A stretch of 64,000 nucleotides of DNA from Hypomesus transpacificus (GCF_021917145.1 NC_061078.1:6921076-6985075), one strand, 5' to 3'. Numbered from the stretch's first letter, positions 1-12,202 are shown. The notes: generated by a model from the letters alone, not told the origin. Program-made: numbers and translations.

Positions 1-1
1 C

Positions 2-3000
2 CTGGCCATTAAAGACATCCCTGAGGTGACCCATGAGGCCAAGAAGGCTTTGGCCGGCCAGCTGCCTGGCATTGGTCGCTCCATGTGCGTGGAGATCTCC
101 CTCAAGACCTCTGAGGTGAGCTGAGGCGCTGCACACATGGAGCACCAAACATCTGTGTAATCACACCGGGCTACCATGTTCCGAATGTCTAGGATAGACA
201 AGATGTCCTAGCGTGGACAGTTTGTCATATGCTATTTTTCCTATTCCACAGGGTGATTCAATGGAACTGGAGACATGGTGTCTAGAAATGAATGAGAAGT
301 AAGTCGGTCTTTGTTGTTGGTTTTCAGTTGCTGTCTATTGTTGTTTTTGCTCTTGGTGTTAATCTTTCTCATTGCCCTGGCTCGTTCAGGTGTGACAAGG
401 ACATCAAGGTGTCCTACACTGTGTACAACCGCCTGTCTCTGCTGCTCAAGTCCCTGTTGGCCATCACCAGGGTAACACCTGCCTACAAGCTGTCTAGGAA
501 GCAAGGCCATGACTACGTGATCCTCTACAGGTCAGCTACGAAACACAACCATCACATGCATCCTCTTCTACATGATCTTATGTACAGATGACCTGACGAA
601 CACATTTGTTGCTTTTGCAGGATATATTTTGGGGAGGTTCAGCTAACAGGATTGGGGGAAGGTAAAAACAATTTCTTCTATCACTGGCATTATTGAAATG
701 AACTTAGTATTGCTAGCTGGGATGATGTTGTTGTTGCTGTTGCAGGGTTCCAGACAGTGCGTGTGGGGATTGTAGGAACGCCCATCGGCACCATCACCCT
801 CTCGTGTGCCTACAGGACCAACTTGGCCTTTATGTCCACCAGGTACACCACACAGTATGTGTTCTAGTCCCCTTCTGCACCCACTGCACCACACAGTATA
901 TTGTGTTGTCTTCTCCACTCTTCCTAATCTCCTCTCATCCTTTCCCCATCCTACAGGCAGTTTGAGCGCTCCGCCCCCATCATGGGAATCATCATTGACC
1001 ACTTCGTAGAGCGCCCCTTCAGCAACATGGGACACATGCACCCATGCAACTACAGGTGGGTTTGCCCAGACACATACTCACAAAACTAAATGGTTCTAAG
1101 ATGCGTAGCAACAGCTTGTCCTCCTTCCAGAGCCCCAGGTGACGAGGAAGGAGGAGCGTACGCTGGAGTGGAGGACTCCCAGGAGGTCTGCACCACCTCC
1201 TTCTCCACCTCCCCTCCCTCACAGGTAGGCAGCCAGCACCTCGTACTAGCAGCTCCCCCTCTCCTCTCCTGGCTGTCTTCTCCTATCCATGCTCTGTTAC
1301 AGTGCTTTCATTTCCCTCCCTCCCCCCTTCCTTCCTCCCTCCCTCTCTGTCTGTGTCGGTGCCCCCCTGTGTCTGTGCTCTTTCTCTCTTTCTGTGTAGT
1401 GTGTGTTCACTGTCAGTCAGGCACAGTTTAAGACACCTAAACCGGCACTGATGGACACTCTGAAGGTCCCCATGCTGGGCGTGGCCCTCTCACACCAAGT
1501 GAGTCCTGGAGTAGAGAGTGAGCAGCTTCTCCCTGTCACACACACACACACACACACACACATGAAGACACACTCACACTTGAAGACACACTCACACATG
1601 AAGAGACACACACACACACACTGCCTGGTGTGCCTCCGCTGCCTGGCCTGTCTTCTATTACCTCCTAACATGTGCTATAAGGATATGGTGTTCCGGAGCT
1701 TGGCCACAGAGCATGGCTTTTGTGTGTGTTGATGTGAACATGACCTGCTCTGCTAGCCAGACCTGGGAACCAGAGCCTGGTGGGGAAGACCTACTGACCC
1801 CTTCCAGCCCCTCCTGACTCCACCCACTTCTCTGTCCCCCACCGTCCAGCAGTCTGATCAGGGGTGAATTGTCTGACAGATCTCTGCTCCTACTCCTGTA
1901 CTCCAGCCACCTCTCCACCCCCAGACTCTGCTCCTACTGCCCCAGTCCTGCTACATGCTGCCATCCTAACACACACTCACCCACATCTATTGGGCTTGTC
2001 TTCATATACCGTGTATCTTGTGTAATACACCTCATTCTTTCGATTTCCCTCTCTATATATATATTTCTCTGTGTTTCTCTATCCTAGCTCTACAGTTCTC
2101 GGATGTCCTATCAGCCTCCAGGGCTTGGCGCTGACTACTGCCACCCCTCAGCCTCAAACGCTGCCAACCCCCACCAGGTGCAGTAGTGTGCCGTGTGCAC
2201 ACACATACATTTTTTCCACCTAGGCCTAAATCCCTTACCATTTAGGCCTAAGACAAATCTCCTCAAATCTACTGTAATTTACAGAGCTGTTACCGAATGG
2301 AACTTTCTTTCAGATCACGTTAATAAAAGTGCCTTTTTCAAGAAAAACAAAAAACAAACAAACATTATTTTATTTTTATGGAATTAAATGACTGAACAAA
2401 CACTGGATGATTCATCTTGTTTGCCTGAATTTATTTTGTATTTATTTAATAAAAGCTTAATAAAGAACGCACACACACACAGCCCTTAACACAGGCCCCT
2501 GCTTTTGTCTGTGCCACGTCCTGTGTAGGTGGCACTATCTGGGAAGGAAGGCGGGCTCCCCCAGGTGCCGGTCCAGCCATGCCACGGTGCCCAGGCTGAC
2601 CACGTGCGCGTCTCCTCCTGCCCGCCTGCTGACCACGTCCCTGCCACGCCCTCCAGCAGGTCAGGCCTATCACATGACCCTGTCTGTCCCTCACTAGAAC
2701 AAACATGTCTGTTCCTCTGTGATGCAAACGGTGTGTGTTTCAGTGGAGAGGAGACAGAGGGTCTGTCCAGGAGCCCAGAAGTAAAGAGTGCCTCCCCCTC
2801 TGACATCATAGAGACCACCTTCACAAGAAAGGTTGGAGCCTTTGTCAACAAGCCTGGCACGCAGGTAAGAACTGCTAATAATAACATCAGACACAAAATG
2901 GCTTCAGACGAATTGCATAATCAGAGGATCATAACATGGAGGCTAATCTTTTTCTGTGTGTGCATGTGGGTGTTTGTTGTCTTGTCAGGTAACCATGGCC

Positions 3001-3951
3001 AGTCTGGATCTGCCATTTGCAGCATTTGCTCCCAGGGCATATGACCTGGAGGAGAATGACCCCATGGTGAGACACTTATACAAACACATATTTGAACCCT
3101 GGGATACAGTGGAGCTTATAAAGGAATAGAAGTTGACGTTTGAGCTGGACTACATTTTTTTTTGATATACATATATTTTGGGGGTCATTTTTGGCTATAT
3201 TCTTGATATTGACCATTAGAGAGACAGGAAAGACAGGGGGAGAGAGAGGGGCTAGCACGCAGTACATGGCCCAGGCTGGATGGAAAGGCCTAGCTTGTAC
3301 CCGGTGAGCCAGCAGGATGCACCCAGAGTTGACCTTTTTACTTCCTATGTTGACTATCTCTTCCGTCCCCCCTCCCCCAGGTGCAGCCCCCAGACTCCCC
3401 CACCTCCTCCTCCCCACTCCAGGGCAGCCTCCACTCCCAGGGCTCAGGGGAAAGCACTGGACAGCCGCACGACGACTTTGTCATGGTGGACTTTGTAAGC
3501 AGATCTGTCCTTTCCCTATCTCCCTTTCCCTTCCCTCACGAAGTACACAGCCCATGCTGTCTATGGCTGGCTGTGTAGCTGTGCTCTAGCTGTGTGTGGT
3601 AGAATACTCCCTTACTGTTCTATGCAATGTGTGGTCTCCAGAAACCTGCATTCTCCAAGGATGACTTGCTGCCCATGGACCTGGGGACGTTCTACAGAGA
3701 GTTCCAGAATCCTCCTCAGCTGGCCAGCCTGTCCATCGAAGTCAGCTCTCAGTCCATGGCAGAAGACTTGGTGAGATACATACACACACACAGCCCACGT
3801 ACCTGCGTACCCGTGTTCTTTGAGAGTCTGAATCCTCTTGACTTGTGCTTCCGGTTTCTTCTTTCCTCCTCAGGACTCCCTGCCTGAGAAGCTTGCTGTC
3901 TATGAGAAGAACATCGATGAGTTTGATGCGTTTGTGGACACACTGCAGTAG
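2..3951 (+). CDS. atg13: Autophagy-related protein 13 (5' end outside window)
   Basis: ATG13 is the regulatory subunit of the ULK1-FIP200-ATG101 kinase complex that starts autophagosome formation in the cytosol. Fifteen exons join in one frame: 2-115, 252-298, 390-530, 621-661, 746-842, 957-1055, 1131-1224, 1400-1498, 2088-2177, 2529-2659, 2744-2864, 2989-3066, 3381-3494, 3642-3770 and 3874-3951, giving 490 residues. The first visible residues, [17 protein letters not shown], match the vertebrate HORMA domain near residue 53, so about 50 N-terminal residues are missing. The HORMA domain continues through [21 protein letters not shown] and ends near the MGIIIDHF segment. A serine/proline-rich middle follows. 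The LC3-interacting motif DDFVMVDF lies at the end of exon 3381-3494. The C-terminus ends FDAFVDTLQ. Exon 1400-1498 is the 33-codon cassette used in long isoforms. Identification is very secure. Confidence 0.97.
1537..1562. repeat. (CA)n microsatellite
   Basis: A run of about 12 CA units lies in the atg13 intron after the cassette exon. Further imperfect CA-rich sequence continues to about 1621. Confidence 0.9.
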
Positions 3952-4740
3952 GACTGTCCCCACCTCCAGGCTGGCTGGGCCCCACCTGAGGGCGGCCCCT
4001 CTGTCTCATTGTACCTTCTTACTACCTATTCAGATGGTTGTTTTCTGTCTTCAAACTTGCTTGGTGTGAGAGCAACCAAGATCCAATGACATCGTCCTGT
4101 AGAGAACATGAAGATAAGCGGTTTTTGGTATAACAGATGTGTGTGAATAGAACTGCATCAATTGCTCATATACAGAATTTCTATAGTGTAAATACCAGAT
4201 TTTCACTTCCTATCCTGCCCTATCTCCTTCCTTCCCTGTCTCTGAGGTATAGTAGAATTGAATGTGTTCATCCAGGAGGTGTAAATAGTGTCCTCCTATA
4301 CAGCGTGACTAAGAGCAAGCCTAGCTATTTTCTTGTTCCACCTGGAGCGTCACTCCCCTTTTTAGCTGAATAGACTGGGTGTGGAAGGAACACAGACACC
4401 CATTGGTCCCACCCCCACTCCCTGCCTACAAGGGCATGTACAAACACATCTGAACCTGAGTGGCCCAACAACACCCGTCTCTTGGTTTTGAATCATATTT
4501 TCTAAAGGATGGTGGAAGGATACAATGTTCTGCTTGTTTTGTCCCAGAGCACAGTTTGGGACTAATCACTGTGTATCACTACTCTAATTATGTATCGAGA
4601 CCTGGCTCGCCCCCTCGATCGCCTCATGAAGTAAAAGGTGACCCCTGACAAGAAACCTGATCTGCACTTTCGTCTCTCGTCCCATAAATCGGATCCTCTA
4701 GGCATTGTCAATAAAGCAGCATGGTCCTGTTGTGTAACAA
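3952..4740 (+). other. atg13: atg13 3' untranslated region
   Basis: This non-coding stretch follows the atg13 stop. A canonical AATAAA signal at 4710-4715 predicts cleavage near 4730-4740. No other gene is visible in it. Confidence 0.8.
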
Positions 4741-5106
4741 ATACATGTTTTATTTCCAAAACTGTGCTACTTGTATTTTCTAAACACCCATAAAAGCACA
4801 GAGACTATTACCGTCACCTTTAATTGTTTTAATACTTTGTATTCACAACATATATAAAAGTAAGATCTTGGAAACGATAGATTGCAGTTAAACAGTCCAA
4901 ACAGAGGAAGATAAGTTCTCTAGTAGAGAAACGGAATTGTCACTGTCACCACTAGAAAACAATAGCAACGATACAGTCTAGAATAGACGAACATACTGGC
5001 ACTGGGTCAATACAGGACAGTAGGACAAGGAGTTGGTCTCTAATATATTTTGAAGTGCCTGTTTCAGTAAGGCACACAGACACACAGGGGGGTCTACTAA
5101 GCCACT

Positions 5107-5179
5107 GGTATGCATGTCAACATCTTAGTATTGACATGACTGGTAATGCATGTCAACATCTTAGTATTGACATGACTGG
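5107..5179. repeat. Duplicated 36-bp stem-loop unit
   Basis: A unit of about 36 bp occurs twice in tandem. Each copy contains the inverted arms CATGTCAA and TTGACATG around the 10-nt loop CATCTTAGTA, at 5113-5138 and 5149-5174. It lies in the presumed arhgap1 3' UTR. Confidence 0.9.
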
Positions 5180-6025
5180 AGGGATCCATATTACACAGTA
5201 AACAATAACAAGAGGCAGAGCAGGCGTCCCAGTACGAGGCTAACTCCTCCGGCTTCTTCAGTCACCTGGCAGGGGCACCAGTCTGGGGCACCAGGCAGGA
5301 GCAGTTCTTAGTCTGTGTTCTGGGTCACAGCACACCCATGTTTGGCCATCAAAAACATTAAATAATTTTGGAAAATAATAAATTGTATAAAAAAAATTAA
5401 GAAAATGATCCGAGGTTTCCAATGCAACCATGATTCTTTGGTTGATTTGAAAAAGAGCAAAACAGAACAAATGGACAATTAAAACAGCTAAATAAGGCTT
5501 TTGAACAAAAATTAACAATGTTATTGATAATGAACAATGATGGTTAGTTAATGCACTCAGGACCTACGGTAAAACAAGCTAACATCAAACAGCTTCAGCC
5601 CGTCAGGCTGTTGCGACGGTGTCTAGCCTGTCATAGAGTTCAACACTAGAAACAGCCTGTCAGGCAGTTGAACCCAGTGACTATACCCAGTAGTTGAGCC
5701 TTGCAAAGCCCTCTAGTGGCTTTCAGGGTACACAAGAGACTAATTCATATAACACAGGCTAGTTGCCGCCGATGACTTGCCAAACTGTTATTAAAGCAAA
5801 GAAAAATATGTATGAAGAAATCACACGATGTATTTACATGATTACCAAAATCACATGCATGGCAAAATTCACGCTAGATGTAATCACTTGTATGACAATC
5901 ACGCTTGGCATTATCACTGTGATTAGAGCTCATCTGGGATATGAAGAGGTTACGTGATGATAAGCATCAGAATGATCCTGCACCGGACTGATTACAGTAT
6001 CCAGGAGAAGGATGCTGACAATTAA

Positions 6026-6131
6026 GAGCATGCTCCAGCTATATGACAGAGTTAGGAGCATGCTCCAGCTATATGACAGAGTTAGGAGCATGCTCCAGCT
6101 ATATGACAGAGTTAGGAGCATGCTCCAGCTA
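6026..6131. repeat. 30-bp minisatellite, about 3.5 copies
   Basis: The 30-bp unit beginning GAGCATGCTCCAGCTATATG is repeated three times in full, plus a partial fourth copy, with almost no differences between copies. Near-identity suggests a recent expansion. It lies in the presumed arhgap1 3' UTR. Confidence 0.92.
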
Positions 6132-7017
6132 GGACAGAATGAACGATGAGAACAGAGCGAGGAGCTCCTCACAGCAGAAGCCTGCTAGCAGGAGACTGCC
6201 AGAGGCCTTAAAGGGACACGGCTCTGCTTGATCATGAGTAAACATTTCAAAAGTAAGGCGACGGGTTATAAATGTATAAACACAGGAAAAGCCATATCCT
6301 TTAGAATACAAACACTCTTATACTCAAATGTCTCATTGTTATTTGAGTGCTTTAACAGGTCTCTGTAGCTCCATCCAGATTTGTGAGTATCAAACAAGCT
6401 GTGACTAAAAGCCTTCTCCCACTCGGGATGATAAGTGTGTTTACAGCAGGGATCAAACTGTTCTCCAACTGCTCAGAAAGCACTGGTTCAGGAGACAAGC
6501 TCAGGCAAACACATGATCAGAGATATTGACTGATACGCCATGACGTCTATACTAATGACATCTAAACTTGAACTCATGGTTGATTTGATATAGAAGTGAT
6601 CCAGACCGCATCACAGAGAACATCAGTTGTCATCCAGTACCGTTAATAGAGCTCTGAAGAGGCGCGAGCCAGAGGGGGAGCTCTGGCCTTTAGGAGAATA
6701 GATTGTCCTCATGGTTTCGTACCTGGAGACTCCAGTTCACGGCTGAATTCTACGGTTAAACTTCCTGAGTTTGCAACAGGGGAGACCTTAAAGCCCTCAA
6801 ACCTGACGCTGACACGCAATCCAAGCTAGTCAATCTCCCCTGGGAATTTGTTTTCCTTCTCTCTTTTCTATCTCTCCTCTGGTCCTCAGTTTATGTTACA
6901 GCTACACTCATGCATTTGGCAACATTACTGGGAGAGGGGGAGGAGTAACACCTAGGGGTCACATGAGCGGACCAACTCTCAGACAGACGGGGTCAGAGGA
7001 CAACATCAAACAGAGGG

Positions 7018-7192
7018 CTGGAGGGGGGGGGGGATGGTCACTAAGGGACAGCTGCCTAAAGGGGTGGGTAAGGGTCGAAGGAAGGGCCAGGGGCAGGGAG
7101 GGGGAGAAGGGCAGGGGCTAGGCCAGGGCCAGGGGCAGGGAGGGGGAGAAGGGCAGGGGCTAGGCCAGGGCCAGGGCCAGGGGCAGGTACAG
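7018..7192. repeat. G-rich tandem repeat
   Basis: A G-run of 13 is followed by imperfect repeats of GGGCCAGGGGCAGGGAGGG type, with a long unit of about 55-60 bp present twice. The plus strand has many G3-G5 tracts able to form G-quadruplexes. The arhgap1 transcript carries the C-rich complement just after its stop codon. Confidence 0.8.
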
Positions 7193-7207
7193 TACTGGTC
7201 CCTCTCT

Positions 7208-7958
7208 TCAGGCAGAGAAGACCAGGTGTTGCTGGTCCAGCAGGGTTTTGGTGAAGTTGTTGATGGGTCCGATGGCGCTAAGTGTCATGGCGGCATCCTG
7301 CCCCCACAACAGGTTGGGCCCAAACACCACCGCCAGGTTAGAGTTGGTCATCTTGTTCACCTCGCTCTGTGCAGACACCTACACACACAGAAAACACAGA
7401 ATGAGCTAAATGTTCTGATAAGAAGAAAATACACAAATCAGCTGCTAGGCAGGGGAAATTGCATCATACCAGAGCCAGGAACTGGATGAGGAACTTGAGA
7501 GATTCATAGTTCTCCTCTGGTAGGTTCTCCAGCATGCTGCGAATAGCCGACACCTGGGTAGAGCTCTCCACGTCTGACACACACAAACACACACACACAA
7601 TCACAATGTAAGGGTCTGTTTGTGGGAACGTGTCAAGAGTGTGTGGTGTGTGATTATGAGTGTGTCAGAGAGCGTGTGTGGTTGTGACCTTCAGTGAGTG
7701 CGTTCAGCACGACCGTCAGCGAGTGTGTCGTGTGTGACTGTGACCACCAGCGAATGTGCGGCTGTGAATGTGTCAGCAGCATGTGCGGTCGCGGGACAGT
7801 GAAGCTGTAGAGTGTGTGGCGTACTGTGGAAGTTGACGATGTCGTTGTAGAGCTGGTAGGTGAGCAGGGGCTCGGGCAGCTCTCTCAGGAAGGTCTTCAG
7901 GATCACAGCAGCCAGGTGGACGTCCTCCATCTGGGAGAAGCTCATCTCCTCACCTGGA

Positions 7959-8006
<48 letters not shown>

Positions 8007-10633
8007 GGGAGGGAATATTAGATGGGTTTGTCTATGTCTAGCTCACCTTTGATGTTTCAGCAGTGTGTGTGGGGAGGTGGGGATGTGCTTGTAAATGTGT
8101 GTGTGTGTGTGTAACAGACCTGAGTTGTACCGGAGCTGCACCTCCTTCACCAGGGTGACGTTGGCCGAGCGCCTGAAGATGCCCTCAATCTCCAGACCTG
8201 CCAACAGGAAGACCAGGAGTCACACCGGTCACACAGATATACACAGAGCTGAAGCAAGGTAGAGCCCAGCAGCATCAGTGCTACTCTGGTGTGTTTCTCA
8301 CCCTGCTCTGTCAGGAAGGACACGGTGTCTCTCATCACCACAGGAACAGGGTCCTCGTCCGACCGCCTCGCTCTCAGACTGGAACACATTTAGCAACGAT
8401 ATCATCATCATCAATATTAACATGATATCAATATCAACATATAAATATTCTCCAAAATAATCATCATCATTCTCAATATAAATATCATCATCATCAAAAA
8501 ATTTGCATGCAGGGTAACTACCCACATTGCCAAAGGCACTCCAAACTGCTGGTTGGGCAGGGGGGGGCTGCGAGGGGGCGACATGGGCACCTGGGCCGAT
8601 GGCTTCAGAGAGGCTCGCAGCTTGTTGTCATAGCTACAGACAAAAGAAGGAGGTGGGGGGGGGGGGGGGGCGGGGGTTATAGTTCCAGCAGAACAGGGTG
8701 GTAAGCACCCACCTCCCTGTTGAGCCCCTAGACACCAGGCCGCTCTTACTCTCGCACGCGGGCAGGGATGACCAGCTGCTCACACTTGAGGATGTCCTCC
8801 AGCTCGCTCAGGTAGTTGATGTAGTTGATCTTGCGGCCAAACTTGAAGCTGGGGAGAGACGAGAGGTACAAGGAGTGTGAGTTCCTGGTGGTCAGCCTGG
8901 ACCCTGTGGTACAGCTTTGGTGAGGAGGGCTGCTGACCTGATGAGGGGCTTGAACAGGATGAGGAGCGTCTTGATGAACATGGTGGGGTGGACAATGTAC
9001 AAGGCCTTGATGTTCTTCTTGTACCTGAGGAACACCACCATCAACAACAGCGTCATCGTCAAACCTGCAGCAAATACGGCACACCGAACTCAACGGAGAA
9101 ACGGTGAAAAGGAGCCCGCTCAGACTCGTCTGACGAGGGAGGCATCAGGGAGATCTACACCAGAAACCGGGTTTAGAACGAAAGCCTATGTGGGGTGACA
9201 TACTTCCTGTCAAACTCGCGGTAAGCGTCTCTTATCCAGCTGAGGGAGGGCTTGTTCTCGCTGGTCAGTCCATGGTGGAAGTAGATGAGGGTGTAGTCAC
9301 TCTCCACATACTGGTCCAGCGTGGCCTTCAGGTACCTGGGCAAGGAAGGGGGGGGGGGACAGGGGAATGAGGCTCAGCGGACAGCCTGGATCTTTACACC
9401 TCCCACCATTTACCTCCCTTTGAACAACCCCATCGCTCCAGCATCTCTCAGCGTCAGTCAGCACCTCATCCTCCCACTTACCAGCCTCGACACCTAAGCA
9501 CCCCCATGAAGAAGGGGGCTGGACTTACATCAACAGCTTGTGGTGGTCCAGCTCATGGTGGGGGGGCATCCTGCAGGCGTTGAACACAATCACCTTCCTG
9601 CCAAAGTTATCGTCACCTGGAGGGAGGAAGAGAAGGCTGTGAAATAGCTTCCTTGTCACGTACCCATCTATATAAAACATGAATGATTAACCCCAGTATA
9701 CAGGTCTATTGCTGGAGGCTCACCTGCGACCTCCACAATCTGGTGCCTGGCGATATCATAGTAGGGGTGATCCCAGCTCAGGTGAGACCCCTCCCCCAAC
9801 TGCCGTGTGATATCTGTCTCTATAGCAACAACAGGAAGAAAAAGCACGTCAATTACTATAAATCGCTAATACAAAGCATAGCTCCAACATAATTAAGGGT
9901 TTGTGCATTCATAATAACGTGTTGGCATTGTATCAAACCCTTACATTTTCATCTACTGTGTATCACCCTTGTTGGACAGTCACCATGAGTAGGCTGTCAC
10001 TTTACCTAATGCACAGCAGTCAGCCATGCCTCTGTTAAAGCACACCCCCTATTAAGATAATGTCATCTTCCTCAACGCATCCACCCACCCACCCACACAC
10101 TGTGCCTCTCCACCACTCCTCCCCTTCTTCCCATCAACCCTTCACCCCTGTTCTCCTCAGCACATCCTTCAACCACCCCTGTCAATCTCCACTCCTCCTC
10201 TCCACTCTCGTTAACTAAACCCCCTCCTGCCCACTGCCAGCTGGGGGGCAGCTCTGCAGAGCTGAGTATCTGAGCTCCACCACAACCCTTCCTAGCTGTC
10301 ACCACTGACTCATGAGAGGCACGCTGCTAATGTATGCTTACTGCATGAGGGGGCAATGGCCAACCAAGCTGTACTAACCAGAGCCACACAACAGCAACCA
10401 CAGTTTACAGTGGAGGGCTGTCAGAGTGCAGATCTCAACTATCTTTCTCTCCATTTCTCACACAGTGCCACATGGAACAAACCCTCTGTCCTACCAGACT
10501 TGCTCATGGTGGAAAGGTCTTGGGGCCACTGCTTGTCCTCCATGGGGGACAATTTGAGGTGATCCAGTGCATTGCTGGAGGGGTCGTCTGCCCCAAGGTC
10601 ATCGCTGAGGTCAACCAGAAGGTCGGAAGACAT
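7208..10633 (-). CDS. arhgap1: Rho GTPase-activating protein 1 (p50RhoGAP/Cdc42GAP)
   Basis: ARHGAP1 stimulates GTP hydrolysis by Cdc42 and Rho at endosomes and the cell cortex. Twelve coding exons, from high to low coordinate, are 10495-10633, 9724-9819, 9529-9616, 9204-9335, 8938-9024, 8750-8848, 8526-8633, 8302-8378, 8120-8197, 7825-7953, 7470-7573 and 7208-7378. They give 435 residues, against 439 in human. A variable acidic N-terminus is followed by a Sec14/CRAL-TRIO lipid-binding domain ([16 protein letters not shown] through [11 protein letters not shown]). Next is a proline-rich SH3 ligand ([16 protein letters not shown]). The RhoGAP domain carries the arginine-finger segment EGIFRRSAN and the [10 protein letters not shown] helix. 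The start ATG ([14 protein letters not shown]) aligns with the family start. One intron ends next to a 45-nt poly-G run. Confidence 0.96.
7961..8005. repeat. 45-nt poly(dG) tract
   Basis: An uninterrupted run of 45 G lies in an arhgap1 intron, 8 bp beyond exon 7825-7953. On the transcribed strand it is a poly-C tract in the polypyrimidine position of that 3' splice site. Its length is probably polymorphic or prone to assembly error. Confidence 0.9.
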
Positions 10634-10830
10634 GCTAGGGCTGGGGGCTCCACACGTGAAAGGCTAAAAAGGGAGATGGTCTGGTCTTGGGAGAGGGGGG
10701 GGGGCAGTGTGGTTCCTGTCAGAGAGAACAGACAATAGCATTAACACTGAGAACCATGACGAAAACCCACTGCAACATTACTTCAATAGCCAATCAGAAT
10801 TACAGCTGTTCTGCCTGAGCTGTGAGACCT

Positions 10831-10858
10831 TGTGTGTGTGTGTGTGTGTGTGCACGCT

Positions 10859-10907
<49 letters not shown>
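10831..10907. repeat. (TG)n microsatellite pair
   Basis: Two TG runs of about 11 and 23 units are separated by a short interruption (CACGCTCA). Confidence 0.92.
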
Positions 10908-12077
10908 TTAGAGCTAGAGATGAGTCACCACGCAGTTAGGGTAGAGAGAAAGGGACAGGGGAGGGCATCAGAGAGGGAGGGAGAGAGAGAGCCCACCCAA
11001 TGCATGAAGGGAGCATGAAAGCCAGATTGTCACTACTCCCATCTGTGACAAGGTTAGGCTGGTACAGCAGGCTAGAGCAACAATAGGCAAATGCCATCAC
11101 ATACAATTCAATGAGAGGCCACTAGTACACAGTTACACACATCACGTTGTCACGATGGGGTGATCCAACGCTCTCTCCCAAGCCTATGGGGTGTGTGAAG
11201 GATCAGCAGTTATGCATTATGCTCGAAGGCGACACACTCACAAAGCCATCTCCCACTCTCTCCAGATAAGATCTGTTATGACAGTCTGCTTCTTTAAATA
11301 TCACAACTGGAGAAACACACTCCTGCATGTGCAGACCACGTGAGCGTGGCTGGATTGTGGCAAACCCCCAGTTTCCAGCTCCACACAGCCAGATTAGAAA
11401 ACCACAGCAGGACAACTGCATCCCCTCCAGGAGGAGGGGGGGATTAGCCAGTCGAGGAGGGAGGTTTCTCCTCACATTCCTTTGATGCGCACAAATGCAG
11501 GAAATAGCTTGGTGACTCAAATTCTGATATTCCGTAGCAATGACATCAATAGCCACTTTCGCTGAAATCATCGAAATTTATTTTGGATAATGTAGCTTCC
11601 TATAAGGTATCAATTTTCTCAGGAAGAGCTGCATTGTAGAGATCCATGTCTACCCTTTGTCAAACAACAAGCTTTTACAATGTTTTGTCCGTTTTTGAAA
11701 ATGTGTTTAGGCTTCCCCCACAACCGTTTGCCCTGACACCTTGCTGTTACTTAACTACAGCTACCAAGTTATGTGGCTGCATGACACAAGGGTGAAATCG
11801 AGTTATCAACAGATGACTGCCAGGCAATGCATTTTGAAATCCACCGGGTTCAGGCTTATTGCTGGAGGCTATCTATTGCTAAACGGACGACATGACGGTC
11901 GCAAGAAACTAACAAGGCTAATTGTTACGCAAAACTACCAATGGATTGGCGAGGTCAGATTTGCGAGCAAGCTAGACATCCAACATGGCTATTAACTGCA
12001 ACATTGCACATCGTGTAACCGCAGAATATGCAGACAACTCATTGCGTTCCAGGAAATAGTCCGAGTCCACACTCAGC

Positions 12078-12102
12078 CGACGTAGCTACGCTAGCTACGT
12101 CG
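12078..12102. repeat. Perfect 11-bp palindrome with 3-nt loop
   Basis: CGACGTAGCTA, the loop CGC, then TAGCTACGTCG form an exact inverted repeat inside the arhgap1 first intron, close to its promoter. It contains paired ACGT cores that resemble bZIP half-sites. Confidence 0.8.
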
Positions 12103-12202
12103 TAAGCAAAACATTAGCTATACGTGCTATCGATATCACAAAGCTTTTAGTTATACCATCACTTTAATATTTTTCAAAATGTTAAAGAATATTCTGTTTT
12201 AC

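Larger units (their letters stand above)
4741..7207 (-). other. arhgap1: arhgap1 3' untranslated region (inferred)
   Basis: About 2.4 kb lies between the arhgap1 stop and the atg13 polyadenylation site, with no exon-like ORF. A reverse-strand AATAAA (TTTATT at 4749-4754) would end the transcript near 4730. The stretch holds two small tandem repeats, described separately. A long 3' UTR is plausible for this gene, but the true end is inferred from the signal alone. Confidence 0.6.
10664..12202 (-). other. arhgap1: arhgap1 first intron
   Basis: The coding exon appears to begin at about 10663, after a good acceptor (polypyrimidine plus TTTTTAG on the minus strand). The next upstream exon is predicted at 12203. 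The interval holds TG microsatellites (10831-10852 and 10861-10907) and no coding ORF that I can support. Confidence 0.6.

Noticed and set aside
6026-6131. CRISPR-like array
   Set aside because: The 30-bp units are directly adjacent with no spacers, and the genome is a vertebrate.
7034-7489. 151-codon Gly/Gln-rich ORF
   Set aside because: It is the translation of a G-rich repeat on the strand opposite arhgap1 and runs into the antisense of its last exons.
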